Under the pieces are notes generated by a model. That model made no database searches and had not been told where the DNA came from. It worked only from the letters and a program-made list of their open reading frames with translations. From NCBI GenBank assembly GCA_027064265.1, contig JAMOQA010000506.1, positions 1 through 7,204 on the forward strand: a stretch of 7,204 nt of DNA, written 5' to 3'. Below, piece by piece: positions 1 through 6,101 of the stretch. Made by a program: the position numbers and the translations under genes. How positions within the stretch are numbered: position 1 is the stretch's first letter; every line of letters begins with the position of its first letter. The stretch is from Acidobacteriota bacterium. GTDB taxonomy: Bacteria; Acidobacteriota; Polarisedimenticolia; J045.

Positions 1-1188
1 GGCGACCCGGTGGAGCCAGGCCAGCAGGTCTCCCCGTTCCGCGGGGAGCGAGACCTCCCCGGCGAGGGCCCGGCCGAGGAGCCGGTCGAGCAGCGCCTCC
101 CGCAACTCGTCGAGCCCCTCCCCGGTGCGTGCGGAGACGACCAGGGCGTCCGGCTCCCGGGTACGGATCCCTTCCACGACCTCGCGGGGCACGAGATCGG
201 CCTTGTTCCAGGCGACGACGCGGGGCCGCGCCCCGAGGCCGGAAGCCTCGAGCACGCGCTCGGTCACCTCCCGTTGCCGGTCCGCGGCCGGGTGGGAGAG
301 ATCGAGCACCAGGACGAGCAGGTCCGCCTCGTCCGCCTCGGCGAAGGTGCTGCGGAACGACGCGACCAGGTGGTGGGGCAGCTTCCGGATGAAGCCGACC
401 GTGTCCTTGAGGAGCACGGTCCCCCGGGGCGGCGCCTCGAGCCGGCGCACCGTGGGATCGAGGGTGGCGAACAGCCGGTCCTCCACCCGGACGTCGCCCC
501 GGACGAGAGCGTTGAAGAGGGACGACTTCCCGACGTTCGTGTACCCGACCAGGGCGGCCTGGGGAAGGCCGCGGCGGGCCCGCCGCCGCACCGCCCGCCC
601 CCGGTCGAGGCGCGCGAGCTCCCGGCGGAGCCGGTCGATCCGCCGCCGGATCATCCGGCGATCGAGCTCGATCTGCTTCTCCCCTTCACCCTTGGTTCCG
701 CCCGGGCCGCCGCCGACCTGGCGGGAAAGGTGGGTCCAGCGGCCGGCGAGCCGGGGCAGCAGGTACTCGAGGCGGGCCAGTTCCACCTGGAGCCGGGCCT
801 CCCGGCTGCGCGCGTGGATCGCGAAGATGTCGATGATCACGCCGGCCCGGTCGACCACCGGGAGGCCGCAGGTCTTCTCGAGGTTCCGCACCTGGGCCGG
901 GGAGAGTTCCTCGTCGACCACGATCACCGCGGCGTCCAGCGCCCGGGCGACCTCGCCGATCTCCGCGGCCTGGCCCCGGCCGACGAACGTCGCGGGGTGG
1001 ATCCGCCGGAGGGGCAGGATCGCCCGCCCCGCCTCGTGGAAGCCGGCGGTGTCGACGAGGGAAGCGAGCTCCGCCAGGTGCTCGGCGACTTCCGCCTCGG
1101 TGCGGCCCGGGAGGATCGCCCCGACCAGGCAGGCGCCGCCCCGGTCCCCCTCCGCGACCCTTCCGAGGATGCCCTCCCCCGGCTCCAT
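1..1188 (-). CDS. hflX: GTPase HflX, 3' end beyond the left edge
   Basis: HflX is a ribosome-associated GTPase; in the family it binds the 50S subunit and splits stalled or heat-damaged 70S ribosomes. 396 residues are visible. The N-terminal HflX domain spans about residues 15-155. It is followed by the family's glycine-rich loop (GGGPGGTKGEGEKQ, 159-172) and a basic coiled-coil-like helix at about 174-207. The G domain has GYTNVGKS (215-222, P-loop), LFATLDPT (239-246, switch I), DTVGF (262-266, G3), NKAD (328-331, G4) and VSA (351-353, G5). All GTPase motifs are intact. E. coli HflX has about 426 residues, so only a short C-terminal piece should be missing. The ATG at 1188 lies 9 bp after the upstream TAG and has only a weak GGA as ribosome-binding site, so expression probably relies on coupling with the redox genes in front. 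The family assignment is firm; the functional link to the redox genes is inference. Confidence 0.95.
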   Translation of the reverse strand, partial: MEPGEGILGRVAEGDRGGACLVGAILPGRTEAEVAEHLAELASLVDTAGFHEAGRAILPLRRIHPATFVGRGQAAEIGEVARALDAAVIVVDEELSPAQVRNLEKTCGLPVVDRAGVIIDIFAIHARSREARLQVELARLEYLLPRLAGRWTHLSRQVGGGPGGTKGEGEKQIELDRRMIRRRIDRLRRELARLDRGRAVRRRARRGLPQAALVGYTNVGKSSLFNALVRGDVRVEDRLFATLDPTVRRLEAPPRGTVLLKDTVGFIRKLPHHLVASFRSTFAEADEADLLVLVLDLSHPAADRQREVTERVLEASGLGARPRVVAWNKADLVPREVVEGIRTREPDALVVSARTGEGLDELREALLDRLLGRALAGEVSLPAERGDLLAWLHRVA

Positions 1189-1197
1189 CGCGTTCCA

Positions 1198-1704
1198 CTA
1201 CGGCCGGGCGGCGGCGAGCCAGCCGGCGACCGTTCCCGGCGCCGGCGGGTCCTCGCCCCGCCACAGGACCCGGCCCCCGGGCCCGACGGCCACCAGGGCC
1301 GGGACCTCCCGGACCTCGAACCGCCGCTCGAGGTGGCGGTCGCCGTCGAAGACGAGGGGGCCTTCGAACCCGGTCTCCCGGGCCCACCGGGAGAAGCTGG
1401 TCTCGTCCTCCCGGGCGGCAAGGCCGACCAGGACGATCTCGAGTCCCCGGCGCCCGTGGGTGGCGGCGAGCCGCCGCAGGCCCGGCACCAGTTCCTCGCA
1501 CGGGTGGCACCACCGGGCCCCGAAGACGAGCAGGGCGACCCGGGGTTCCTCGCCGACCCGGAGCGTGCGTCCCGCCAGCGTGGTCAGCGTGAACGCACCT
1601 CTCCCGCGCCCCCCCGCCGCCGGCAGGGCAACGAGAAGCAGGAGGGCCGGGAGGAGGGCGAGGAGCGGGAGGGCGGCGCGGCGCCGGGACCGGAAAGGGG
1701 TCAC
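1198..1704 (-). CDS. TlpA/ResA-like exported thioredoxin-fold protein
   Basis: 168 residues. The N-terminus is basic (RSRRR, 5-9), then a leucine/alanine-rich hydrophobic stretch at about 10-29 ends in LPAAGG. This is a signal peptide or an uncleaved anchor; there is no lipobox cysteine. A thioredoxin fold follows, with the active site RWCHPCEE (64-71, cysteines 66 and 69) and the cis-proline segment EVPALVAV (133-140). Family members in the periplasm reduce disulfides in apocytochrome c or other client proteins and are recharged by CcdA/DsbD. The gene directly upstream is such a transporter. The GTG start at 1704 overlaps that gene's TGA (GTGA), indicating translational coupling; a second in-frame GTG at 1707 is equally possible and sits 9 nt after a weak AGGG. 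The CHPC dipeptide is less common than CPPC or CVPC in TlpA/ResA proteins and may tune the redox potential. The physiological client cannot be told from this window. Confidence 0.85.
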   Translation of the reverse strand: MTPFRSRRRAALPLLALLPALLLLVALPAAGGRGRGAFTLTTLAGRTLRVGEEPRVALLVFGARWCHPCEELVPGLRRLAATHGRRGLEIVLVGLAAREDETSFSRWARETGFEGPLVFDGDRHLERRFEVREVPALVAVGPGGRVLWRGEDPPAPGTVAGWLAAARP

Positions 1705-2498
1705 CACCGCTGCCAGCCCTGCCAGAAGAACCAGGCCGCCAGGACCAGCATGACGACCCCGATCACCTTCTTGAGGGTGACCATCCAGGTGCCGGGACGG
1801 GGCAGGCTGGCGGCGAGCCCGGAGAAGATGCCGAGCACGAGGAAGAGGAGCCCGAGGCCCAGGCTGAACGACAGCATCGCGACGATGCCGAAGACCACCC
1901 GCTGCTGCTGGGCGACCATCGCCGCGAGGGGGAAGACGATCGGGGCCGCGCAGGGAGCCGCGACGATCGCCGAGGTCGCTCCCATCGCCACGGCACCGAG
2001 CATTCCCTGCTTCGGTCCCGTGCCCATCCTGTCGAGGATGAACGAGGGAACCTGGATCTCGAACAGCCCGAACATCGACAGCCCGAACACCCCGAGGACC
2101 AGGCCGACGAAGGCGTAGCCCCAGAACGTCTGCGTGAGGGAACCGAAGGGCCGCCCGAGGAGCAGGGCGGCGAGGCCGAGGCCGGTGTAGACGATCGCCA
2201 TCCCGCCGACGTACAGGAGGGACCGGACGACCACCCGGCGCCGCCGGCCGCTCGCCGCCGCCCCGGCCTCCACCGCCGCGGTCTCGGCGCCGCCCATGTA
2301 GGCGACGACGATCGGGATCATCGGGTAGACGCACGGCGTGAGGGATGCGAGCACCCCCGCGAGGAAGAAGATCGCGAGGGCCAGCGGGTCGGACGCGCCG
2401 GTGAGGGTCCCGGCGAGACGGTCCGAGAGCCCGCCGATCCACTGCTCGAACCCCTGGAGGGGCCCCGCCCCCAGGAGGGCCAGGATCGCCGGAACCAC
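1701..2498 (-). CDS. CcdA/DsbD-type membrane thiol-disulfide transporter
   Basis: 265 residues, matching the membrane (beta) domain of DsbD or a free-standing CcdA. Six hydrophobic segments are seen at about 38-68, 88-114, 126-147, 166-197, 200-228 and 243-262. The two catalytic cysteines lie in the hallmark motifs LTPCVYPMIP (53-62, Cys56) and AAPCAAPIVFP (180-190, Cys183). In the family these two cysteines take electrons from cytoplasmic thioredoxin and pass them to an extracytoplasmic thioredoxin-fold partner. Here thioredoxin lies just upstream and a TlpA-like partner just downstream. The periplasmic alpha and gamma domains of full DsbD are absent; the downstream protein probably plays the gamma role as a separate polypeptide. 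The TPCVYPMIP form is more DsbD-like than classical CcdA, so I give no symbol. The GTG start at 2498 is 3 bp after the thioredoxin stop, with GAGGG inside the end of that gene as a plausible ribosome-binding site. Confidence 0.9.
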   Translation of the reverse strand: MVPAILALLGAGPLQGFEQWIGGLSDRLAGTLTGASDPLALAIFFLAGVLASLTPCVYPMIPIVVAYMGGAETAAVEAGAAASGRRRRVVVRSLLYVGGMAIVYTGLGLAALLLGRPFGSLTQTFWGYAFVGLVLGVFGLSMFGLFEIQVPSFILDRMGTGPKQGMLGAVAMGATSAIVAAPCAAPIVFPLAAMVAQQQRVVFGIVAMLSFSLGLGLLFLVLGIFSGLAASLPRPGTWMVTLKKVIGVVMLVLAAWFFWQGWQRW

Positions 2499-2501
2499 GC
2501 G

Positions 2502-2831
2502 TCAGCCCTCGAGGAGCTTGTCGAGCTGGGCCGCGATGTCCCCGTAGGGACGGTTGCCGATCATCTGGCCGACCACCTGGCCGTTCTTGAAGAAGAGCAG
2601 GGTCGGGACCGAGGTGATGCGGTACTGCATCGCGAGACCGCGGACCTGGTCGACGTCGGCGTAGAGGAACTTCACCTTCCCGGCGTAGTCCTGGGCCAGC
2701 CGCTCGAGGGTGGGGGCCAGCATCTTGCAGGGCGCGCACCACTCGGCGGAGAAGTCGACGACGACGGGGACGTCACTCCTGAGGACGTCGGTCTCGAAGC
2801 TGGTCTCGCTGACAGGGGGCAGGTTGGCCAT
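2502..2831 (-). CDS. trxA: Thioredoxin
   Basis: 109 residues, the typical thioredoxin length. The active site is AEWCAPCKM (29-37), with cysteines at 32 and 35 exactly as in E. coli Trx1. The buried Asp26 and the cis-proline of SVPT (Pro76) are also in register. It reduces cytoplasmic disulfides using electrons from thioredoxin reductase, which is not in this window. As first gene of this operon it is the likely electron donor to the membrane transporter behind it. The active site reads WCAPC rather than the commonest WCGPC; this is a known natural variant. The ATG at 2831 is chosen because AAGGAG (2847-2842) lies 10 nt upstream and homology starts here. An in-frame extension to a GTG at 2918 would add 29 residues with no thioredoxin similarity and would cross the likely promoter, so it is rejected. 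Confidence 0.96.
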   Translation of the reverse strand: MANLPPVSETSFETDVLRSDVPVVVDFSAEWCAPCKMLAPTLERLAQDYAGKVKFLYADVDQVRGLAMQYRITSVPTLLFFKNGQVVGQMIGNRPYGDIAAQLDKLLEG

Positions 2832-2881
2832 CTCGCTGGATCTCCTTGCGTTTCCTGGATGATTCGAGGCTTCCGGTCGGC

Positions 2882-2898
2882 CCCGGGCGGAACCCGGG
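2882..2898. repeat. CCCGGG-n5-CCCGGG inverted repeat in the trxA leader
   Basis: Two CCCGGG hexamers are separated by CGGAA, able to form a 6-bp stem with a 5-nt loop. If the promoter above is right, the hairpin begins a few bases after the transcription start and could stabilise the mRNA 5' end, or the dyad could be an operator. Such GC palindromes arise often by chance in DNA this rich in G and C, so the functional claim is weak. Confidence 0.3.
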
Positions 2899-2908
2899 AG
2901 GAGTGCGG

Positions 2909-2917
2909 ATGATAGCA
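2909..2917 (-). promoter_or_regulatory. Candidate extended -10 promoter of the trxA operon
   Basis: On the minus strand TGC followed directly by TATCAT matches the extended -10 form TGnTATAAT, with five of six hexamer bases correct. It is the most AT-rich spot in the gap. No good -35 hexamer lies 17 nt upstream, which is tolerated by extended -10 promoters. The start point would fall near 2902, giving a leader of about 70 nt before the trxA ATG. This is assignment by eye and assumes a sigma-70-like factor. Confidence 0.4.
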
Positions 2918-2983
2918 CCCGCCGGGTTGACCCGCCCGGCGCGGGGGCCGACGTTTCCCGTGGACGGCCGGGAGGACGACACC

Positions 2984-3664
2984 ATGGACGGGAACGCCCG
3001 CTGCCCCCGCTGCGGGGCTCCCCTCGAGCGGAGCCAGCCGGATCTGCTCGCCCGCTGCCCGTGGTGCGGCTGCCTCCTCGCCACCCGGTCCTGGCCCGCC
3101 GAGCGTCTCGCCGCCCGGCCCCGCCTCGACGCCCGGAATGCCCGCTCCCGGGTCGCCCGGGCCCTCGCTCGCCGCGGCCTCGAGTGGGTCCCCGGGCCGC
3201 CGGTCCTCACCTGGTTCCCGTTCGCACCCTCCCGGGATCCCCGCCGACCCTACGAGCCCCTGTCGACGATGCCCCCCCTGCTCGCCCGGGAATGGCGCCC
3301 GTCCGGCGCCGACCTGGTCGCCGGCCCCGAGATGCCGGTGGACGACGGCACCGCCGCCCGGGTGCCCGCCTCCCACCCCGCACCCGCCGGGGAGCCGGTG
3401 ATCGAGTACCCGTTCTGGCGGGTTCCCCTCCGCCAGGAGGGAGAGGACTCCGCCGCCTGGTGCGACGCGGTGGACGGCCAGGTGATCCTCCCGGAGGAGC
3501 TGGCCGCGGCCGGGACGGCGGCGCGCCGGGAGCCGCTCCGCCGCTGGACGCTCTTCTGCGCGTTCGCGGGGGGACTCGCCGGGTTCCTCCTGCCGGTCCC
3601 CTGGTCCCTCTTCGCCGTCGGCGCGGCCGGTGGCTGGCTCTTCTGGAGGACCGCCCGGTGGTGA
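2984..3664 (+). CDS. Zinc-ribbon membrane protein, PFWR family, first of three
   Basis: 226 residues; I do not recognise a named family. An N-terminal zinc ribbon has CPRC (7-10) and CPWC (25-28), 14 residues apart. Then come a helix RVARALARRGLE (56-67), a TWFPF segment (76-80), a Pro/Arg-rich linker, EYPFWRVPL (141-149) and CDAVDGQV (160-167). A hydrophobic hairpin follows at about 188-206 and 207-221, ending in RTARW. It is therefore predicted to be a cytoplasmic ribbon anchored to the inner membrane by its C-terminus. The ribbon, the ARRG helix, the aromatic-PF segment and the DAVxGxV segment align in order with the next protein, so the two are paralogs; this one lacks most of that protein's central domain. 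The ATG at 2984 has GGGAGG (2970-2975) 8 nt upstream; an upstream in-frame ATG at 2909 coincides with the opposite-strand promoter and is less likely. It is divergent from trxA. Confidence 0.8.
   Translation: MDGNARCPRCGAPLERSQPDLLARCPWCGCLLATRSWPAERLAARPRLDARNARSRVARALARRGLEWVPGPPVLTWFPFAPSRDPRRPYEPLSTMPPLLAREWRPSGADLVAGPEMPVDDGTAARVPASHPAPAGEPVIEYPFWRVPLRQEGEDSAAWCDAVDGQVILPEELAAAGTAARREPLRRWTLFCAFAGGLAGFLLPVPWSLFAVGAAGGWLFWRTARW
3645..3650 (+). promoter_or_regulatory. Ribosome-binding site deciding the GTG start of the second zinc-ribbon gene
   Basis: GGAGGA lies inside the end of the first zinc-ribbon gene, 7 nt before GTG 3658 and 10 nt before GTG 3661. Both GTGs are in frame. The 7-nt spacing favours 3658, which gives a 7-bp overlap with the preceding gene. 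Confidence 0.55.
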
Positions 3665-4719
3665 TCGCCGCTCCCCCGGCCCGGTGCCGGGTCACCGCCC
3701 TTGCCTGTCCCCGCTGCGGGGGCACGCCGGTCTTCGAAGGAACCCCGGGGCGCCTGGCCCGCTGTTCCTCCTGCGGCGTCCTCGGCCGGATCGACGATCC
3801 CGAGGGAACCGGTCGCGTCCTGGTCGAGCCGTCCCTCGCCCCGGCGGTCGCTGCCGACCGCCTGGCCGGTGAGCTGGCGCGCCGGGGTGAGACCGACCCC
3901 CTCTCCCTCCATGGCACGGAACTGCTCTACGTGCCGTTCTGGCGGATCGAGACCCTGCTGGTCGGCCGGGTCCGGGGGCGGCGGGTCCGCCGCGAGAAGG
4001 TGCTGGAACAGGTGTGGCTCGAGGATGGACAGGTCGCCTGGCACCACCGGGAGAAGGTCACCGGGGAGGAGGTGGTGGACCAGGAGGTCCAGCGGGTCCA
4101 CGTCGCCATCGTCTCGGCGTGTCCCCTCGAGGAACACGGTCTCCCCACCCTGGACCGGCACCGCCAGATGGGCGCCAGCCTCGCGCTCGACCACCGTCTG
4201 GAGGCGCTCGGTCGCCTGGTGCCGTTCGACCCGGCGGTCCGGAAGCGGGCGACGGTCCTCGACCCCCTGGTCCCCCGGCCCGTCGCGGTGGAGGAGGCGG
4301 CCGCCCTCCGGGTCGGGTGGATCGACGGCCTGGCCCGGGAGCTCCTGCCCGGCGCCCAGGTGGAGACGGTCGTGCTCGCGGAAGACGTGCTGCTGACCTG
4401 GTACCCGCTGGTGCTCTGCCGGTTCCGGGTCGGGCACCGGCGGGGCTCGGCCCTGGTCGACGCGGTGACCGGCCACGTGGCGGCGGTCCGGCTCCCCCCC
4501 CGGGACACCCTGCCGCTGGACCTGCGCCTCGTCGGGACCGTCGCCCTCGGCACGACCTGGCTCGTCGGTTCCCTCGCCCGGCTCGCCTTCCTGCCCCCGG
4601 CCTGGCTCTCCGGCCCCGGGGCGGCCGACCTGCGGGCCCGCTTCCTGTTCGCCGCCGGGCTGGTCGGCCTGGGCGTTGCCGCGGGACTCCGCTCCCTTCT
4701 GAAGCAGCTGGAGGCATGA
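3658..4719 (+). CDS. Zinc-ribbon membrane protein, PFWR family, second of three
   Basis: 353 residues, the largest member of the cassette; no named family recognised. The zinc ribbon has CPRC (17-20) and CSSC (36-39), 15 residues apart. After the helix RLAGELARRGE (68-78) comes LLYVPFWRIETLL (89-101). A charged central domain spans about 102-245 (RGRRVRREK, then a conserved-looking PLEEHGLPTLDRHRQMG). It is followed by WYPLVLCRFRV (248-258), VDAVTGHV (267-274) and two hydrophobic segments at about 290-313 and 327-345. The plan of N-terminal ribbon, a Y-x-P-[FY]-W motif and C-terminal membrane helices resembles the many uncharacterised 'TFIIB-type zinc ribbon-containing' bacterial membrane proteins with YxPYW motifs; I offer this from memory of the architecture, not from an alignment. 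The start overlaps the first gene by 7 bp and the stop overlaps an alternative start of the third, so all three are translated together. Confidence 0.82.
   Translation: MVIAAPPARCRVTALACPRCGGTPVFEGTPGRLARCSSCGVLGRIDDPEGTGRVLVEPSLAPAVAADRLAGELARRGETDPLSLHGTELLYVPFWRIETLLVGRVRGRRVRREKVLEQVWLEDGQVAWHHREKVTGEEVVDQEVQRVHVAIVSACPLEEHGLPTLDRHRQMGASLALDHRLEALGRLVPFDPAVRKRATVLDPLVPRPVAVEEAAALRVGWIDGLARELLPGAQVETVVLAEDVLLTWYPLVLCRFRVGHRRGSALVDAVTGHVAAVRLPPRDTLPLDLRLVGTVALGTTWLVGSLARLAFLPPAWLSGPGAADLRARFLFAAGLVGLGVAAGLRSLLKQLEA
4710..4714 (+). promoter_or_regulatory. Ribosome-binding site deciding the start of the third zinc-ribbon gene
   Basis: GGAGG stands 1 nt before ATG 4716, which forms ATGA with the preceding stop, and 7 nt before ATG 4722. 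Only 4722 has workable spacing, so I place the start there, 2 bp after the stop of the second gene. Confidence 0.6.
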
Positions 4720-4721
4720 CG

Positions 4722-5246
4722 ATGACCGCGCCCCGCTTCGTTCCCCTGACCTGCCCCTCCTGCTCCGGCAACCTCCTCGGCCGGGCCCAGGACCGGGTCG
4801 CCTTCTGCACCTCCTGCGCCCGGGGATACCGCGTCGACGGGGACGCGATCGCCGCCGTGCCGGTCCTGGTCGCGGGAGACGCGCGGGACGCCGACCTGGC
4901 CCTGCCGTTCTGGCGGCGGGGCACCCTCGCCTGGCCGGCCTTCACCAGCGCGCGCCCCCTCCTGCTCGCCCGCGTGGTCAGCCTCCACCTCGGCGAGTGG
5001 AAGCTCGCCCCGATCGAGGGCGCCCCCTGGCCCCTCGGGGCGCGGCTGGCGCCCGAGACCTTCGAGCAGGCCCTGGTCTTCGCGGGCCTCGACGCGCCTC
5101 CCGCCGGCGCCCCCCTCGAACTCGTCGGGGTCGAGGTCCGGCACGTGGACCGGCGGTGGCACCTGCCCGACGACTGCGCCGTGCTCTACCCGGACGACGT
5201 CCTCGAGGGGACCTCCCTGCTGGAAGCGGCCCTCGTTCGCCCCTGA
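4722..5246 (+). CDS. Soluble zinc-ribbon protein, PFWR family, third of three
   Basis: 174 residues with no membrane segment and no recognised family. The N-terminal zinc ribbon has CPSC (11-14) and CTSC (29-32), 14 residues apart, the same geometry as in the first gene. It continues with GYRVDGDAIAAVPVLVA and then LALPFWRRGTLAWPAF (59-74), so the shared PFWR (62-65) sits about 30 residues after the ribbon, closer than in the other two. The rest is an unremarkable acidic/hydrophobic alpha-beta-looking region with LELVGVEVRHVDRRWHLP (132-149). Membrane helices are absent, so it may be a cytoplasmic partner of the two anchored proteins. An alternative start at 4716 adds only two residues. Its stop is 111 bp from the sir2 start, and no T-tract terminator follows. 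Confidence 0.8.
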   Translation: MTAPRFVPLTCPSCSGNLLGRAQDRVAFCTSCARGYRVDGDAIAAVPVLVAGDARDADLALPFWRRGTLAWPAFTSARPLLLARVVSLHLGEWKLAPIEGAPWPLGARLAPETFEQALVFAGLDAPPAGAPLELVGVEVRHVDRRWHLPDDCAVLYPDDVLEGTSLLEAALVRP

Positions 5247-5309
5247 TCCCCTCCCCCGACTCGCGGTAAGATGCCCCGTTGCGGGCCGCTTCCTGCCGGG
5301 GCGGTCTCG

Positions 5310-5328
5310 CCCGGGGCGCCTCCCCGGG
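5310..5328. repeat. Perfect 7-bp GC hairpin in the leader before the Sir2 gene
   Basis: CCCGGGG and CCCCGGG flank a 5-nt loop (CGCCT). No T-run follows on either strand, so it is not a classical Rho-independent terminator. It ends 29 bp before the Sir2 start and lies in a 111-bp gap that also holds a weak -10-like TAAGAT at 5267-5272. It could be a leader structure or a chance GC palindrome. Nothing else is visible in the gap. Confidence 0.3.
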
Positions 5329-5357
5329 AAGCGCGGCGGCGCGCACGGGAGATCCCG

Positions 5358-6101
5358 ATGGGTACGAGCGGCCGGGAAGACCTGCGAGAGACCCTCGCCC
5401 GGGCGACGCGGATCGGCGTCCTCACCGGGGCCGGGATCTCCGCGGAGTCGGGCGTGCCCACCTTCCGCGGGGAGGACGGGCTGTGGCGCGGCCACCCCCC
5501 GGAGGAGCTGGCGACGCCGGAAGCGTTCCGGCGGGATCCCGCCTTCGTCTGGGAGTTCTACGACTGGCGCCGCACCCTCCTCGCCGGCTGCCGCCCGAAC
5601 CCGGCCCACCGGGCCCTCGCCGAGCTCGAGCGCGTGAAGCCGGGGACGACGATCATCACCCAGAACGTCGACGGCCTCCACCAGCAGGCGGGCAGCGAGC
5701 GGGTGATCGAGCTCCACGGGAACATCTGGCGGGTCCGCTGCCTCCGGGGCTGCCCGGAGACGATCGACCGGCGGGCCCCGCTCCCCCGGCCCCTGCCCCC
5801 CCGCTGCCGGTGCGGGGCGCTGCTCCGGCCGGCCGTGGTCTGGTTCGGCGAGACGCTGCCCCCGCGGGCCCTCGCCGAGGCGGACCGGGTCGCCCGGGAG
5901 TCCGAGGTCTTCCTGGTGATCGGCACCTCCGGCGTGGTGGAGCCGGCCGCCTCCCTCGCGCGGATCGCCTGGTCCGCCGGGGCCCGGGTCGTCGAGATCA
6001 ACCCCGAGCCGACGCCCCTCTCCTCCATCGCCCACGACGTGTTCCGGGAGCCTGCCAGCCGCGTCCTCACCCGTCTCGTCGGAGGTCTCGAAGCGCCATG
6101 A
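5358..6101 (+). CDS. cobB: NAD-dependent protein deacylase, Sir2 class III (CobB-like)
   Basis: 247 residues, normal for a bacterial sirtuin. These enzymes remove acyl groups from lysines, using NAD and releasing nicotinamide and O-acyl-ADP-ribose. The NAD-binding motif is GAGISAESGVPTFRG (24-38). TQNVDGLH (101-108) and the catalytic His120 in IELHGN are present, as is the C-terminal Rossmann motif GTSGVVEPA (189-197). Tyr68 and Arg71 (FYDWRR) form the YxxR pair of class III enzymes (SIRT5, E. coli CobB), which recognises succinyl or malonyl lysine. Zinc-module cysteines are 128, 132, 150 and 152, giving C-x3-C and C-x-C instead of the textbook CxxC pairs. The ATG at 5358 has GGGAG (5347-5351) 6 nt upstream; an upstream in-frame ATG at 5271 would add 29 Pro/Arg/Ala-rich residues and lacks a good site. 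The stop overlaps the larC start (ATGA). Confidence 0.93.
   Translation: MGTSGREDLRETLARATRIGVLTGAGISAESGVPTFRGEDGLWRGHPPEELATPEAFRRDPAFVWEFYDWRRTLLAGCRPNPAHRALAELERVKPGTTIITQNVDGLHQQAGSERVIELHGNIWRVRCLRGCPETIDRRAPLPRPLPPRCRCGALLRPAVVWFGETLPPRALAEADRVARESEVFLVIGTSGVVEPAASLARIAWSAGARVVEINPEPTPLSSIAHDVFREPASRVLTRLVGGLEAP

Noticed and set aside
10..2118. 702-residue open frame on the plus strand
   Set aside because: It is antisense to hflX, the TlpA-like gene and part of the transporter gene, all with clear motifs. Its product is Pro/Arg/Gly/Asp-rich without any domain, as expected from an antisense frame in GC-rich DNA.
1705..2742. Extension of the TlpA-like gene upstream to 2742 (514 residues)
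   Set aside because: The extra part is a shadow of the transporter and thioredoxin genes. The signal peptide-like N-terminus starts right at the GTG that overlaps the transporter stop.
2985..3075. Paired CxxC motifs in the cassette proteins as thioredoxin-like redox sites linked to the neighbouring relay
   Set aside because: Four cysteines as two CxxC pairs with 14-15 residues between them, each followed by Gly or a small residue, fit a zinc ribbon better than a dithiol active site. No thioredoxin fold surrounds them.
3061..3657. Extension of the second zinc-ribbon gene upstream to position 3061
   Set aside because: The added 199 residues are Pro/Arg-rich and overlap the first zinc-ribbon gene out of frame. 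The ribbon cysteines and a GGAGGA site place the start at 3658 or 3661.
5310..5328. Rho-independent terminator after the zinc-ribbon cassette
   Set aside because: The hairpin is perfect, but no T-run follows on either strand and it lies close to the sir2 start.
3927..6035. 702-residue open frame on the minus strand
   Set aside because: It is antisense to the second and third zinc-ribbon genes and to sir2, has low-complexity composition and no recognisable domain. The equal length to the other long shadow frame is coincidence.
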